Made by a program: the position numbers and the translations under genes
NCBI GenBank assembly: GCA_047974745.1
Contig: JBKECO010000011.1
Location: 124,001 to 188,000, forward strand
From: JBKECO01 sp047974745
Lineage (GTDB): Bacteria; Bacillota; Clostridia; Lachnospirales; Lachnospiraceae
Length of the DNA stretch: 64,000 nt
Direction of reading: 5' to 3'
Shown: positions 52,978 to 62,368 of the stretch, piece after piece
Numbering within the stretch: position 1 is the first letter of the stretch
How the letters are laid out: each line of letters starts with the position of its first letter
The notes under the pieces: model-generated
The model's database searches: none
What the model was told of the DNA's origin: nothing
The model's input: the letters and a program-made list of their open reading frames with translations, nothing else

Positions 52978-55140
52978 CTATAAATGCAACACCCGTTCCC
53001 GGATTTCCTGAGTCCTTCCCTGATTCCAGAACTGGGTTCCTATATATCCGCAGGTTCTTCTGGCAACATTCATTTTATCCTGGTCTGTGTTTCCGCAATT
53101 CGGGCACTCCCATACCAGCTTGCCGTGTTTGTCATCGTGTACGACGATTTCTCCATCAAAGCCACACGCCTGACAAAAATCACTTTTCGTATTCAACTCA
53201 GCATACATGATATTATCATAGATATACTGCATTACAGTCAGTACAGCGTCCAGATTATCCTTCATGTCAGGAACCTCAACATAGCTGATCGCACCGCCCG
53301 GTGACAGTTTCTGAAATTTAGCTTCAAAGCTGAGTTTTGTAAAAGCATCAATTGGCTCAGTCACGTGAACGTGATAACTGTTTGTGATATAGTTCTTATC
53401 TGTAACATGTTCAATGATACCAAATCTTTTTTGCAGGCATCTGGAGAATTTATAGGTAGTTGATTCTAGTGGTGTTCCATAGACGCTGAACCCAATGTTC
53501 GTCTTTGTCTTCCATGCATCACAGGTATCATTCATCTTCTGCATTACCGCAAGTGCGAACGGTGTGGCAGATTCATCTGTATGTGTCTTTCCCGTCATAT
53601 AATACGTACATTCGCTCAGTCCGGCATAGCCTAATGATATTGAGGAGTAGCCTCCATAAAGAAGCTTATCGATGGGCTCTCCCTTTTTCAATCGAGCCAG
53701 TGCCCCATACTGCCACAGGATCGGTGCAACATCAGACTTTGTGCCCAGCAGCCGATTGTGACGAGCCATCAGGGCGTCGTAACACAATGAAAGCCTCTCA
53801 TCAAAGAGCTCCCAGAAACGCTCCATGCTCCCCTCCGAGCTGCATGCAAGATCTACCAGATTCAGGGTAACAACACCTTGGTTGAATCTGCCATAAAACT
53901 TATACTGATCTTCACTATTTTGATAGATATTTAAAAATGAGCGGCATCCCATACAAGGATAACAGTTGCCCTCTTTCAGATTTTTCATTACTTTTTCAGA
54001 GATGTAATCCGGAACCATTCTTTTTGCTGTACACTCTGCTGCAAGCTTTGTGATTTCCCAATATTTACTATCTTCTGTAATATTATCTTCCTCAAGTACA
54101 TAGATGAGTTTTGGAAAAGCGGGTGTGATCAACATTCCGGATTCATTTCTGACACCATGTATTCTCTGGCGCAGAACCTCAGCGATCACCATTGAAAGAT
54201 CATCTCTTTGTCTTCCCTCCGGCACCTCATTCAAGTACATAAAAACAGTGACAAAGGGAGCCTGTCCATTGGTCGTCATCAGTGTGATCACCTGATATTG
54301 GATCATCTGTACCCCCCTGTTGATCTCCTCTCGTACACGCGACTCTACTATGGTATTGATCTTGGATTCGTCTAACATCACTCCTGCCATCTCGAATTCT
54401 TTTTGAACTTCTTTACGGAATTTCTTTCTGCTGACATCCACAAAAGGCGCCAAATGGGAAAGTGAAATACTCTGACCGCCATACTGTGAGCTTGCGATCT
54501 GCGCAATGATCTGTGTCGCAATATTGCAGGCAGTGGAAAAGCTGTGTGGCCGTTCGATCAGTGTTCCGCTGATCACTGTCCCATTCTGAAGCATATCTTC
54601 CAAATTTACGAGACAGCAGTTATGCATATGTTGTGCAAAATAATCGGAATCATGAAAATGTATGATTCCTTTTTCATGTGCATCTACGATTTCTGGTGTG
54701 AGAAGAAATCTCCTTGTGATATCTTTGCTGACTTCCCCAGCCATATAATCTCTTTGAACACTATTGACTGTAGGGTTCTTATTTGAATTTTCCTGCTTTA
54801 CTTCTTCGTTATCACACTCAAGTAGACTTAAGATCTGCTCGTCTGTTGAATTACTTTTTCTGACAAGAGCATGTTTATATCTATAGGTTATATAATTACG
54901 AGCAACAGAAAATGCCTGATGCTGCATGATTTCATTTTCTACAAGATCTTGTATTTCTTCGACATTCAGAGCCCGTTTCATTGATTTGCAAGTCTGCTCC
55001 ACACGGATCACAGTATCCTGAATCTGTTCTCCTGTCAGCTGATCCTTTTCCAGAACGGTGGCATTTGCCTTTGTGATCGCTATCTCAATTTTGTTCCTGT
55101 CATACTCTGCCTCTGTCCCACTCCGTTTGATGATTTTCAT
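52978..55140 (-). CDS. nrdD: anaerobic ribonucleoside-triphosphate reductase NrdD
   Basis: 720 residues. An N-terminal ATP cone (MKIIKRSGTEAEYDRNKIE...) regulates activity; the core has the NrdD signatures FHDSDYF, GTPLESTTYKF, and the C-terminal part a zinc-binding pair (CQACGFDG, CPNCGN) and the glycyl-radical loop RTCGYIGTQFWNQGR. It reduces nucleotides for DNA synthesis without oxygen. The start at 55140 has AAAGGAG; the frame opens earlier (55206) but that part runs through an inverted repeat and is unlikely to be translated. Confidence 0.95.
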   Translation of the reverse strand: MKIIKRSGTEAEYDRNKIEIAITKANATVLEKDQLTGEQIQDTVIRVEQTCKSMKRALNVEEIQDLVENEIMQHQAFSVARNYITYRYKHALVRKSNSTDEQILSLLECDNEEVKQENSNKNPTVNSVQRDYMAGEVSKDITRRFLLTPEIVDAHEKGIIHFHDSDYFAQHMHNCCLVNLEDMLQNGTVISGTLIERPHSFSTACNIATQIIAQIASSQYGGQSISLSHLAPFVDVSRKKFRKEVQKEFEMAGVMLDESKINTIVESRVREEINRGVQMIQYQVITLMTTNGQAPFVTVFMYLNEVPEGRQRDDLSMVIAEVLRQRIHGVRNESGMLITPAFPKLIYVLEEDNITEDSKYWEITKLAAECTAKRMVPDYISEKVMKNLKEGNCYPCMGCRSFLNIYQNSEDQYKFYGRFNQGVVTLNLVDLACSSEGSMERFWELFDERLSLCYDALMARHNRLLGTKSDVAPILWQYGALARLKKGEPIDKLLYGGYSSISLGYAGLSECTYYMTGKTHTDESATPFALAVMQKMNDTCDAWKTKTNIGFSVYGTPLESTTYKFSRCLQKRFGIIEHVTDKNYITNSYHVHVTEPIDAFTKLSFEAKFQKLSPGGAISYVEVPDMKDNLDAVLTVMQYIYDNIMYAELNTKSDFCQACGFDGEIVVHDDKHGKLVWECPNCGNTDQDKMNVARRTCGYIGTQFWNQGRTQEIRERVLHL

Positions 55141-55189
55141 ACCATTCTCCTTTAGCATTCCTGTTAATCTCATTTCAAATGAAAGAAAG

Positions 55190-55226
55190 AACTCTATCGG
55201 ATCCATTCTAACTATCCAATAGAGTT
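55190..55226 (-). promoter_or_regulatory. inverted repeat in the nrdD leader
   Basis: AACTCTATCGGA (55190-55201) and TCCAATAGAGTT (55215-55226) form a 12-bp stem with one G-U pair when transcribed from the promoter at 55243-55271. It lies 50 bases before the nrdD start. It does not fit the NrdR box. It may be an attenuator or mRNA-stability hairpin. Confidence 0.5.
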
Positions 55227-55242
55227 CTAAATATCCAAAAAA

Positions 55243-55271
55243 ATGATACCATATCTTGTATTATGAGTCAA
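55243..55271 (-). promoter_or_regulatory. promoter for nrdDG
   Basis: On the - strand TTGACT (55266-55271), 17-base spacer, TATCAT (55243-55248), in the gap between folC and nrdD. Confidence 0.6.
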
Positions 55272-55308
55272 TAATCTTCTATATATTGTAAAAAATATTT
55301 CTCCAGAA

Positions 55309-56523
55309 TTATTTTAATGATAAAAGCTTTTTGATTTCACCCACAAAATAAAGGGATCCCAGAGCAATGATCCGAACATCACTGCTTTTTTTCTCTTTTA
55401 TGTATAGTAACATCTGCTCAACGGAAGCATAACTGTGCGAGGAGATTCCTTTTCTTCTGATATATTCTGAGAGCTGCTCTCCACCCATTGCCCTACTATT
55501 GTTCGGAGTAACCGTATCAATCGTGAATGCCAGGGGCAGCAGTGGTTCCAGTATGCCAGTGTAGTCCTTATCTGCCATGACACCAATGATAAATTCAAAG
55601 GTTTCATTGGGATACATTGCTTTCAGGCTGTCGCATAGTGCAGTGGCACCCTGGGCATTGTGTGCTCCATCAATCAGAAAAAAGGGGGCTCTGCTGATTA
55701 TTTCCATTCTTCCCGGCCAATAGGTGTCTTTGATTCCATTATGAATCGATATCTGAGAGATTTTGTATCCAAATTTTTGCAGTAGCTCAGCAGACAGTTT
55801 GGCCGCTGCAGCATTTTCTTTTTGATATTCACCGGAAATCCCAATTTCATCCTGATATAGCTGATCAGCAATCCAAAGCTCTGCATTTAAATGATTGCAC
55901 CTTTCCCGAATCACCTCCATGACTTTGGGACTCTGGCAGACAGAGACCACCAATGCATTCTCTTTGATGATCGCTGCTTTTTCTTTTGCTATCGACACAA
56001 GATCGTTTCCAAGAATATCCACATGGTCCAGACCTATCTTTGTCATAAGACAGATCATTGGCTCTGTTATTGAATTTGTTGAATCAAGTCTGCCTCCGAT
56101 CCCTGTCTCAAGAATTACAATTCTGCATTTTGTCTCTTTAAAATACAAAAGAGACATAACAAAACAAAGATCGAACATGGTAGGTCTAACATTCAGTTCG
56201 ATCGAAAGAAGCCTTTCCCCAATACGGATCACAGATTCCTGATCGATCATCTCTCCATTCACCCGAATCCGCTCTGAAAAATCAATCAGATGAGGTGATG
56301 TGAACAGTCCGTTCGAAATACCTGAAATATTTAAAATACTGCATAAAAAAGCAGCAGTGGAGCCTTTTCCGTTCGTTCCTGCAATATGAATAAATTGCAG
56401 GTCTTTTTCCGGATGGCCAACTGCAGCCAAGAGTTTCTTACTTACCTCAATGCCAGGGGTACTGCCGAATCGTTTGGCTGACTCTATTCTCCCGACAATA
56501 TCCTGATATCTGTTTTCAGGCAT
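55309..56523 (-). CDS. folC: folylpolyglutamate/dihydrofolate synthase
   Basis: 404 residues of the Mur-ligase-like fold with the P-loop HIAGTNGKGSTAAFL (~45-59), FTSPHLIDFSERI, TGIGGRLDSTN and the later IDGAHNAQGA. It adds glutamate to folates. The start lies two bases after the degV stop, so they are coupled. Confidence 0.94.
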   Translation of the reverse strand: MPENRYQDIVGRIESAKRFGSTPGIEVSKKLLAAVGHPEKDLQFIHIAGTNGKGSTAAFLCSILNISGISNGLFTSPHLIDFSERIRVNGEMIDQESVIRIGERLLSIELNVRPTMFDLCFVMSLLYFKETKCRIVILETGIGGRLDSTNSITEPMICLMTKIGLDHVDILGNDLVSIAKEKAAIIKENALVVSVCQSPKVMEVIRERCNHLNAELWIADQLYQDEIGISGEYQKENAAAAKLSAELLQKFGYKISQISIHNGIKDTYWPGRMEIISRAPFFLIDGAHNAQGATALCDSLKAMYPNETFEFIIGVMADKDYTGILEPLLPLAFTIDTVTPNNSRAMGGEQLSEYIRRKGISSHSYASVEQMLLYIKEKKSSDVRIIALGSLYFVGEIKKLLSLK

Positions 56524-56525
56524 AC

Positions 56526-57368
56526 TTACACCGCCACAATAATTCCGCCATCATTTGCATACATACTGCTGATTCCCGCAGTATTTACAATTATGATCTC
56601 TTTAAATTCAGCCAATTTTAGTATCTCTTCTTTAAAAGTCTGTGCTCGATCGGGACAATTACAATGAGCAATCGCAAGGATCTTCTCTTCGCAGTTTTTG
56701 GTCTTTTCAATTACCATATTTCCCATCTTTTTCAAAGCTTTGGTCATACCTCTGCTCTGACCAAGCTGGCAGATCTCGCCTTCTGGTGTAGATCCCATAA
56801 TCGGCTTTATATTAAGCGCACTTGCAACGAACGCTTTTAAGTTGCTTAATCTGCCGTTCTTACGCAGTGTTTCCAGTGTTTCGAGAATGAAAAAGGTCTC
56901 CTGCTCAGCAATATACGCTTCCACCTGATCCACCACCTCTTGAAATGGCATTCCTGCCTCTTCACATTCCTGGATCTTTAATGCGATCAGTGTTTCACCG
57001 CAGGATGCTGATTTTGAATTGAATACATGAAGATTTTTTTCAGAGCTCTTGTTCTCCTCTGAAAACAGATTCGTTGCAAGGACAGCACTATTATATGAGC
57101 CACTCAGTTTGTCTGATAATGTAACGACATAAACACGTTCCGTCTCTCCAATGTATGACTGCATATATCGTTCAGGAGAAGGACAGGATGATTTTGGTCC
57201 CACCGGACTTAGTCTTACACGTTTTAAAAAATCAAGCTGATTAAAGTTCTCGTCATCCTGCAAACGATAATCACCCAATTCTATGCCCAGCGGAACTGCA
57301 TCGAAAATGTCTGAATCCCGCATTTTGTCAGTCATATCACAGCAACTATCGATTACTATTTTATACAT
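56526..57368 (-). CDS. DegV family fatty-acid-binding protein
   Basis: 280 residues with the DegV pattern: IDSCCDMTD start, a mid-domain SSCPSPERYMQ, LSDKLSGSYNSA serine region and ETLETLRKNGRLSNLKAFVASALNIKP in two shorter pieces. Such proteins bind a fatty acid and support fatty-acid kinase. Strong GGAGG before the ATG; first gene of the degV-folC unit. Confidence 0.92.
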   Translation of the reverse strand: MYKIVIDSCCDMTDKMRDSDIFDAVPLGIELGDYRLQDDENFNQLDFLKRVRLSPVGPKSSCPSPERYMQSYIGETERVYVVTLSDKLSGSYNSAVLATNLFSEENKSSEKNLHVFNSKSASCGETLIALKIQECEEAGMPFQEVVDQVEAYIAEQETFFILETLETLRKNGRLSNLKAFVASALNIKPIMGSTPEGEICQLGQSRGMTKALKKMGNMVIEKTKNCEEKILAIAHCNCPDRAQTFKEEILKLAEFKEIIIVNTAGISSMYANDGGIIVAV

Positions 57369-57457
57369 TTATACTCCTCCAGCAATTATGCAACTATAAA
57401 ACGGATCACACGCAATAGTTTTACAATACAATCTGCTGTGTCTATTTTTTCTAGCAT

Positions 57458-57478
57458 ATGTAGTTATTATAACTACAT
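57458..57478. promoter_or_regulatory. perfect 21-bp palindrome upstream of degV
   Basis: ATGTAGTTAT-T-ATAACTACAT is fully symmetric and contains TATAAT when read on the - strand, about 85 bases before the degV start. This looks like an operator overlapping a -10 box. The rest of the 179-base gap 57369-57547 holds no gene. Confidence 0.6.
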
Positions 57479-57547
57479 GCATCGTATCACATATCTTAAT
57501 CTTTGCATAGTGGAATGGTATAATTTTAGTTTAATTTCATAATTATT

Positions 57548-58750
57548 TTACCTGAATTGGATCATCAGCACATTCATATCTCGATCGCTCAGATAATACA
57601 CCGTTTCAAGGCCAAGACAGTAATCAGAGATTTTAAACTCATCGATAAAGGTGGTACTGGCCATGTCCATATCTTCTTCTGTTGCAAATTTTACAGCTAT
57701 CCGATCTTCGTTATTATTCCAGGCATTTTGTATCTCCTGACCTATCTCCTCTTCAGCATATTCAGAAAAATACAACCCTTCCTTCACAAAATAGCTATTA
57801 TTTATTGCTGTACAGACCGGTACTTCAAAATCATTTCCCACCCAGTGTGTACGCTCCATTTCCTCTGTCGTAAAAGCCATGTAGGCATAGTTCACGTATT
57901 TTGCGATGGTTTGGTCTGTGTCCTGATACCTCGAATTGCCCCAGGTCGCATCGAAATAATACGGCTCGCCATCGATATAGATCAGATTCCACGCGTGGGC
58001 TCCGCTATTAGCAGTGCCAGTAACTATAGCCGACTGTATTCCCAAAAGCTTCAATAGATATTGAGCAGCATCTGCATATCCCTGGCAAACAGTCTCCCCA
58101 TTCATGTAAACGCTTAAAATATTCTGATTGTTCTCACTGCCTTCAACGTAATCCACATGCTCGATCAGATAACGAAATACATATTTCACTTTATCATATT
58201 CGCTGGCATCCGCAGGCAAACCTGCCAGTATTTCGTTGTTTTTTTGGTCGATCTGAGACTGGTACTGACTTCGCGCAGACTCCGTCATGGTATAAGTTGG
58301 CATGAACTCGATACCTGTCACCTTTCCTGAAAATGTATATTCCGTATAGGAATACCCATCAATCCAGAACAATTCACCATGATCGGCCGTAACGGCCTCA
58401 AATGCCTGCTCTAGGATGGAAGCATCATACACGGATAGCCTGATTTCTGACTTATGACCGAGAATCGTATCCAGTACTTCCTTATATACAGTCCTGACTT
58501 CTTCACTTACCGCCTGATAGGCATAAAATGTCTCCACCTCATCAATACTAACTTCAGATAATTCTGTCTCAACAACATATGGAAGCTCTGCAGGTCCAGA
58601 TTCGATCGCTGGTGCAGCGGTATCGTCATCATTCGTAAGTCCAGTGACCTGTTCCACGCTTTCTATCACCTGATCAAACTGTGCATTGGTACAGGCGGCA
58701 ACGGAAAATGCCATCAGGCAGCACCAAACTATAAGATAAATGTTTTTCAT
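57548..58750 (-). CDS. transglutaminase-domain lipoprotein
   Basis: 400 residues: a lipoprotein signal ending FSVAAC (Cys20), an acidic linker, a helical middle domain, and a transglutaminase-like core (~205-275) with catalytic Cys in GETVCQGYADA, His in SGAHAWNLIYI and Asp in YYFDATWGN. Such exported proteins may act as cysteine proteases or cross-linkers on cell-wall proteins. It follows the M18 peptidase gene by 21 bp and probably shares its transcript. Confidence 0.87.
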   Translation of the reverse strand: MKNIYLIVWCCLMAFSVAACTNAQFDQVIESVEQVTGLTNDDDTAAPAIESGPAELPYVVETELSEVSIDEVETFYAYQAVSEEVRTVYKEVLDTILGHKSEIRLSVYDASILEQAFEAVTADHGELFWIDGYSYTEYTFSGKVTGIEFMPTYTMTESARSQYQSQIDQKNNEILAGLPADASEYDKVKYVFRYLIEHVDYVEGSENNQNILSVYMNGETVCQGYADAAQYLLKLLGIQSAIVTGTANSGAHAWNLIYIDGEPYYFDATWGNSRYQDTDQTIAKYVNYAYMAFTTEEMERTHWVGNDFEVPVCTAINNSYFVKEGLYFSEYAEEEIGQEIQNAWNNNEDRIAVKFATEEDMDMASTTFIDEFKISDYCLGLETVYYLSDRDMNVLMIQFR

Positions 58751-58771
58751 TCCTGGTAAGTTCCCCCCGGT

Positions 58772-60058
58772 TTATTCTAAAGTAAAGTATCCGTTCATCA
58801 GTTTAATAAATGATGTCATATCCTGCATGCCCATAAGTTCTCTTGCAGAATGCATGCCAAGGATCGGAACGCCAATATCCACAATTTTTAGCGGCATGAT
58901 CGTAGAGGCGATCGCCCCTAGAGTATTTCCTCCGAGGCTGTCAGACCGATTAAAAAATTTTTGATAAGGAATACCCATTTCCTGACAGATCCCCTGTATT
59001 ACGGCCACCACCACGCAGTCCGTTATATAGGATTGTGAGGATGACTCCTTGATACAGATTCCTTGATTTATGATCGGTAGATTTGTAGGATCCATTTTGG
59101 AAATGTAATTCGGGTGAGTCGCATGTGCCACATCTGCGGAGATCATCATACTATCATATAAATACTGACGAGCCTCGAGCAGATCTGCACCAAGGGACAT
59201 CCAAATCTTTTCACAAAGATCCCGCAGTACAAGGGATGCCGCTCCCTGATTCGTTTTACTGCCAATTTCTTCATGGTTAAATAGTGCAATCAGATTTATA
59301 TGATCCTTACTCTTTCCTTCTAAAATTCCCTCCGTTAAGGCTGCACAGGAAGTGAGATTATCCAGTCTGGAGGCTGAAAGGAACTCCTCCTTGATTCCAA
59401 TGGAACAAGGCTCCTCGATACAATACAGATATAGATCGAAATCCAGAATTTCTTCCGACGAAAGACCAAGCTCACCTGCAAGTAATTCCATGAAAAAGTC
59501 CTTTTTGAAATCCCCCTCTTCGAATAAAGTCATGATTGGAAGCATTTCCGTCTGTCTGTTCAGTTCCACCCCTTTATTCACATCACGATTCAGGTGAATT
59601 GCAAGATTCGGTATCGTCAGGAGCGGGCGCCTGAAATCCACCATCATCTCTTCTGGTGAAAAGGCATTCTTTCCCTTTACTGCCACTCTTCCGGCAATAC
59701 TCAGGGGACGGTCGAGCCAGCTGTTCAGTATTGGTCCGCCATAAACTTCGATATTGAGCTGACCGTAACCATTTACTATGATTTCCGGATTTGCCTTGAT
59801 ACGAAAACAGGGAGTATCTGTATGTGCCGCCGCTATTCTCATTTTCGCAGGTCTTCGATCAGATGGGATCGTAAAGGCGAACACAGTAGAGGCACCTTGC
59901 TTTACATAGTATCCTGCGTCACTTGCCAGATCCCATTTCTCGTTCAGTTTCAATTCACTAAATCCATTACTGAGAAGCCTCTCTTCGACAAATTCAACCA
60001 CATGTATCGGAGAGTTTCCAAATGTAAGCAGTTCCTTGAAAAGTGAGTCGTTTTTCAT
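58772..60058 (-). CDS. apeB: M18 family aspartyl aminopeptidase
   Basis: 428 residues with the metal-binding residues of M18 enzymes: AAHTDTPCFRIK, NHEEIGSKTNQGA and DVAHATHPNY. It removes acidic N-terminal residues from peptides in the cytoplasm. Good GAGGG site before the ATG. Divergent from the next gene. Confidence 0.93.
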   Translation of the reverse strand: MKNDSLFKELLTFGNSPIHVVEFVEERLLSNGFSELKLNEKWDLASDAGYYVKQGASTVFAFTIPSDRRPAKMRIAAAHTDTPCFRIKANPEIIVNGYGQLNIEVYGGPILNSWLDRPLSIAGRVAVKGKNAFSPEEMMVDFRRPLLTIPNLAIHLNRDVNKGVELNRQTEMLPIMTLFEEGDFKKDFFMELLAGELGLSSEEILDFDLYLYCIEEPCSIGIKEEFLSASRLDNLTSCAALTEGILEGKSKDHINLIALFNHEEIGSKTNQGAASLVLRDLCEKIWMSLGADLLEARQYLYDSMMISADVAHATHPNYISKMDPTNLPIINQGICIKESSSQSYITDCVVVAVIQGICQEMGIPYQKFFNRSDSLGGNTLGAIASTIMPLKIVDIGVPILGMHSARELMGMQDMTSFIKLMNGYFTLE

Positions 60059-60139
60059 TATTATCCCTCATTTCTTATCTTTTCTGTTTTCTTTGCATAT
60101 GCTACAATAACCGTACTACAGTAGTCGAAAGGAACAAGC

Positions 60140-60646
60140 ATGATCACACTGCAATTGACGGATATTAAATTATTTATGAATCATCTGTTAAAAACTGAAA
60201 TGTTCGATTCATTTCTGCTTCCGGAGGCAACCATTGCCCAGGATGCTACCATTATAATAGACGGACATCGGAACGATTCTTATTATACTAAAGAGGAGCT
60301 TGCAGAACAACCTCAGATGCGTGGAAATATTCTGCCTTTTTCAGAGTTGCGTTCTTTCTGTTATCAGGTGATCGCCTCCAAAAAAACACCCGTTTCCTTT
60401 CGCTTTACCTTTCAGCTTTCACCCTCTTCCATGGAACGGGTCATAGCCGAATCCTACAGTGGACTGACAAGAGAAGATGTCAGCACTGTCTACATTCATC
60501 TGCAGTTCAAAAATAACAGTCTGACACTGACGACAGGCATCGCTTACCGTACTTTTTTGACAACTCGTATTTTTGATGAAGAATGGGATGTAAATGTTCG
60601 AAAGTTTCTAAAAAAACACGGAATTTCTTATGAAGAAATTCAATAA
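60140..60646 (+). CDS. conserved hypothetical protein (DUF5721-like)
   Basis: 168 residues, cytoplasmic, with the opening MITLQLTDIKLFMNHLLKTE split by a short turn and an IIIDGHRND segment. It resembles the DUF5721 proteins of clostridia, function unknown. GAAAGGAAC lies before the ATG. It is followed by a spacer with the cold-shock promoter. Confidence 0.7.
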   Translation: MITLQLTDIKLFMNHLLKTEMFDSFLLPEATIAQDATIIIDGHRNDSYYTKEELAEQPQMRGNILPFSELRSFCYQVIASKKTPVSFRFTFQLSPSSMERVIAESYSGLTREDVSTVYIHLQFKNNSLTLTTGIAYRTFLTTRIFDEEWDVNVRKFLKKHGISYEEIQ

Positions 60647-60651
60647 TTAAC

Positions 60652-60680
60652 TTTACTTTCAGGTTTTGGTGTGCTATAGT
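60652..60680 (+). promoter_or_regulatory. candidate promoter for cspA
   Basis: TTTACT (60652-60657), 17-base spacer, TATAGT (60675-60680). The leader of about 55 bases is A/T-rich, with a small ACTGTAAAATATATACAGT inverted repeat. Confidence 0.5.
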
Positions 60681-60739
60681 AAGTTAACTGTAAAATATAT
60701 ACAGTATGTTTAATTCTTAATTTTTTTTGGAGGTACAAA

Positions 60740-60943
60740 ATGAACAAAGGTACAGTAAAATGGTTTAACAACCAAAAAGGCTACGGCTTCATCTCTGACG
60801 AAAGTGGAAACGATGTATTCGTACACTACTCAGGACTTGCTATGGATGGTTTCAAATCTCTTGAAGAAGGCGCATCAGTAGAATTTGATGTAATCGACGG
60901 AGCAAAAGGACCACAGGCAACAAACGTAACAGTTGTAGCGTAA
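60740..60943 (+). CDS. cspA: cold-shock protein CspA
   Basis: 67 residues, full length for the family, with both RNA-binding motifs KGYGFIS and VFVHYSG. It binds single-stranded RNA and opens secondary structure. GGAGG precedes the ATG. The 162-base gap to lspA holds its terminator. Confidence 0.97.
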   Translation: MNKGTVKWFNNQKGYGFISDESGNDVFVHYSGLAMDGFKSLEEGASVEFDVIDGAKGPQATNVTVVA

Positions 60944-61042
60944 GCCACAGAAATTAATCAAACAAGTCAACGTACCTTTTTCATAATATATAAATTTCGA
61001 TTTTTTATTAGGATAAAGCTGGTGAATTGGTAATGATTAAAC

Positions 61043-61075
61043 AAAAGGTGTCAGGATTATCTGGCACCTTTTTTC
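61043..61075 (+). terminator. intrinsic terminator of cspA
   Basis: AAAAGGTG(T)CAG pairs with CTGGCACCTTTT around GATTAT, followed by a T run. It lies 100 bases after the cspA stop. Confidence 0.8.
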
Positions 61076-61105
61076 ATGCCTGAAAATGTCCTCCGAAGGG
61101 CACTC

Positions 61106-61540
61106 CTACGACATAAAAAGTGCTCCGATAAAAATCATAAAGTCACTTATATTATAAACAATCTGACTAAGCTTCTTATTCTTTCCAGGAAAACGGATAT
61201 AATCTACGACATGTCCCTTGGTCACGCGGTCATAGAAATTACTTAGTCCGCCCCCTAACATCATTCCACATGCGATTTTTTGCCTTATATGTCCTTCTTT
61301 TTTCAGAAGGGTCAGAAAACGGACTGCTATCACTCCAAGCATTACAGAAGTCAGTGTATGCAGCAACAGCGGTCTGTCCTGTAAGATATTTAATGCAGCA
61401 CCTTTATTGTAATGTTTTTCCAGAATGACCTTCCCATTACAAATTTCTTTTTTTTCTCCAATCCTGTAGTTTGTATCTATTTTTTTCTTGATAAAGTAAT
61501 CCAGTGTAAAAACGCCTATAGGTACTCCGATCAGCTTCAT
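61106..61540 (-). CDS. lspA: signal peptidase II-like protein (LspA family)
   Basis: 144 residues, about four hydrophobic helices. The two catalytic aspartates lie in GGGLSNFYDRVTKGHVVDYI and YNISDFMIFIGA, the LspA pattern. It cleaves prolipoproteins, of which the window encodes at least two. The start at 61540 overlaps the pflA stop by ATGA; a second, canonical LspA may exist elsewhere, as this copy is rather divergent. Confidence 0.78.
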   Translation of the reverse strand: MKLIGVPIGVFTLDYFIKKKIDTNYRIGEKKEICNGKVILEKHYNKGAALNILQDRPLLLHTLTSVMLGVIAVRFLTLLKKEGHIRQKIACGMMLGGGLSNFYDRVTKGHVVDYIRFPGKNKKLSQIVYNISDFMIFIGALFMS

Positions 61541-62283
61541 TTCGATTTTTCCCTTTCCATTGCCTGCAGCACGATCTGTTCCGCTTCTGCTGCTTCTTCT
61601 TTCCGAAGTTGTGGTACGCCCTCGAGAGGATATGGCATGCACATATTCTCATATTTTGATCTGCCCATTGTATGATATCTTAAGATCTCAAGCTTCTGCA
61701 GATTTGTCAGCCTCGCCAGATAATTTCCAAGCTGCTCCAGCTCATTCCGATCCATAGTGATTCCCGGTACTACGACATGTCGAATCCAAACCGGAATCTG
61801 TTTGCTCTCCAAAAATTCAGCAAAGGCAAATACATTTACATTGGAAGCTCCCGTCAATTTGATATGTTCAGGATCCTGCATATGCTTTATATCGAGCATC
61901 ACCAGATCAGTAACCGCTGCCAATGCGTTGAACTTTGTCATTAGCATCTCATTCGATCGATCGAACACAATACCTGATGTATCCAGACAGGTGGAAAAAC
62001 CCTCCAATTTGGCTTTTTCAAATAGTTCCGTCAGAAAATCGATCTGCAGTAAAGGTTCTCCACCGGTGGCCGTAAGTCCACCCGTTGTATAGAACCCGCG
62101 ATTTCTCGCCATACGCTCAATTATAGCGTCACTAGTCATTTTCTTTCCGTCTTTCATATTCCATGTATCTGGATTGTGGCAATACAGACATCGAAGTGGG
62201 CACCCCTGAAAAAAAGTCACGAACCGGACACCCGGTCCATCAACTGTGCCAAAGCTTTCTAATGAATGAATATATCCTTCCAT
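61537..62283 (-). CDS. pflA: pyruvate formate-lyase-activating enzyme
   Basis: 248 residues, radical SAM: SFGTVDGPGVRFVTFFQGC, cluster CPLRCLYCHN, TATGGEPLLQ and LDTSGIV. It abstracts hydrogen from the PFL glycine. Start at 62283 with GGGAGG. It lies 86 bp after pflB, separated by a terminator-like hairpin. Confidence 0.95.
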   Translation of the reverse strand: MEGYIHSLESFGTVDGPGVRFVTFFQGCPLRCLYCHNPDTWNMKDGKKMTSDAIIERMARNRGFYTTGGLTATGGEPLLQIDFLTELFEKAKLEGFSTCLDTSGIVFDRSNEMLMTKFNALAAVTDLVMLDIKHMQDPEHIKLTGASNVNVFAFAEFLESKQIPVWIRHVVVPGITMDRNELEQLGNYLARLTNLQKLEILRYHTMGRSKYENMCMPYPLEGVPQLRKEEAAEAEQIVLQAMEREKSK

Positions 62284-62324
62284 CTTGGAACCTCCCATCC
62301 TCATTATAAGTGTATAACAGAAGT

Positions 62325-62360
62325 CAAAAAAAGACCAGTATATCAATACCCGGTCTTTTT
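62325..62360 (-). terminator. hairpin between pflB and pflA
   Basis: On the - strand AAAGACC pairs with GGTCTTT around 15 bases, followed by U-rich sequence. Partial termination would lower pflA relative to pflB, as suits a catalytic activase. Confidence 0.65.
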
Positions 62361-62368
62361 GATTTTAT

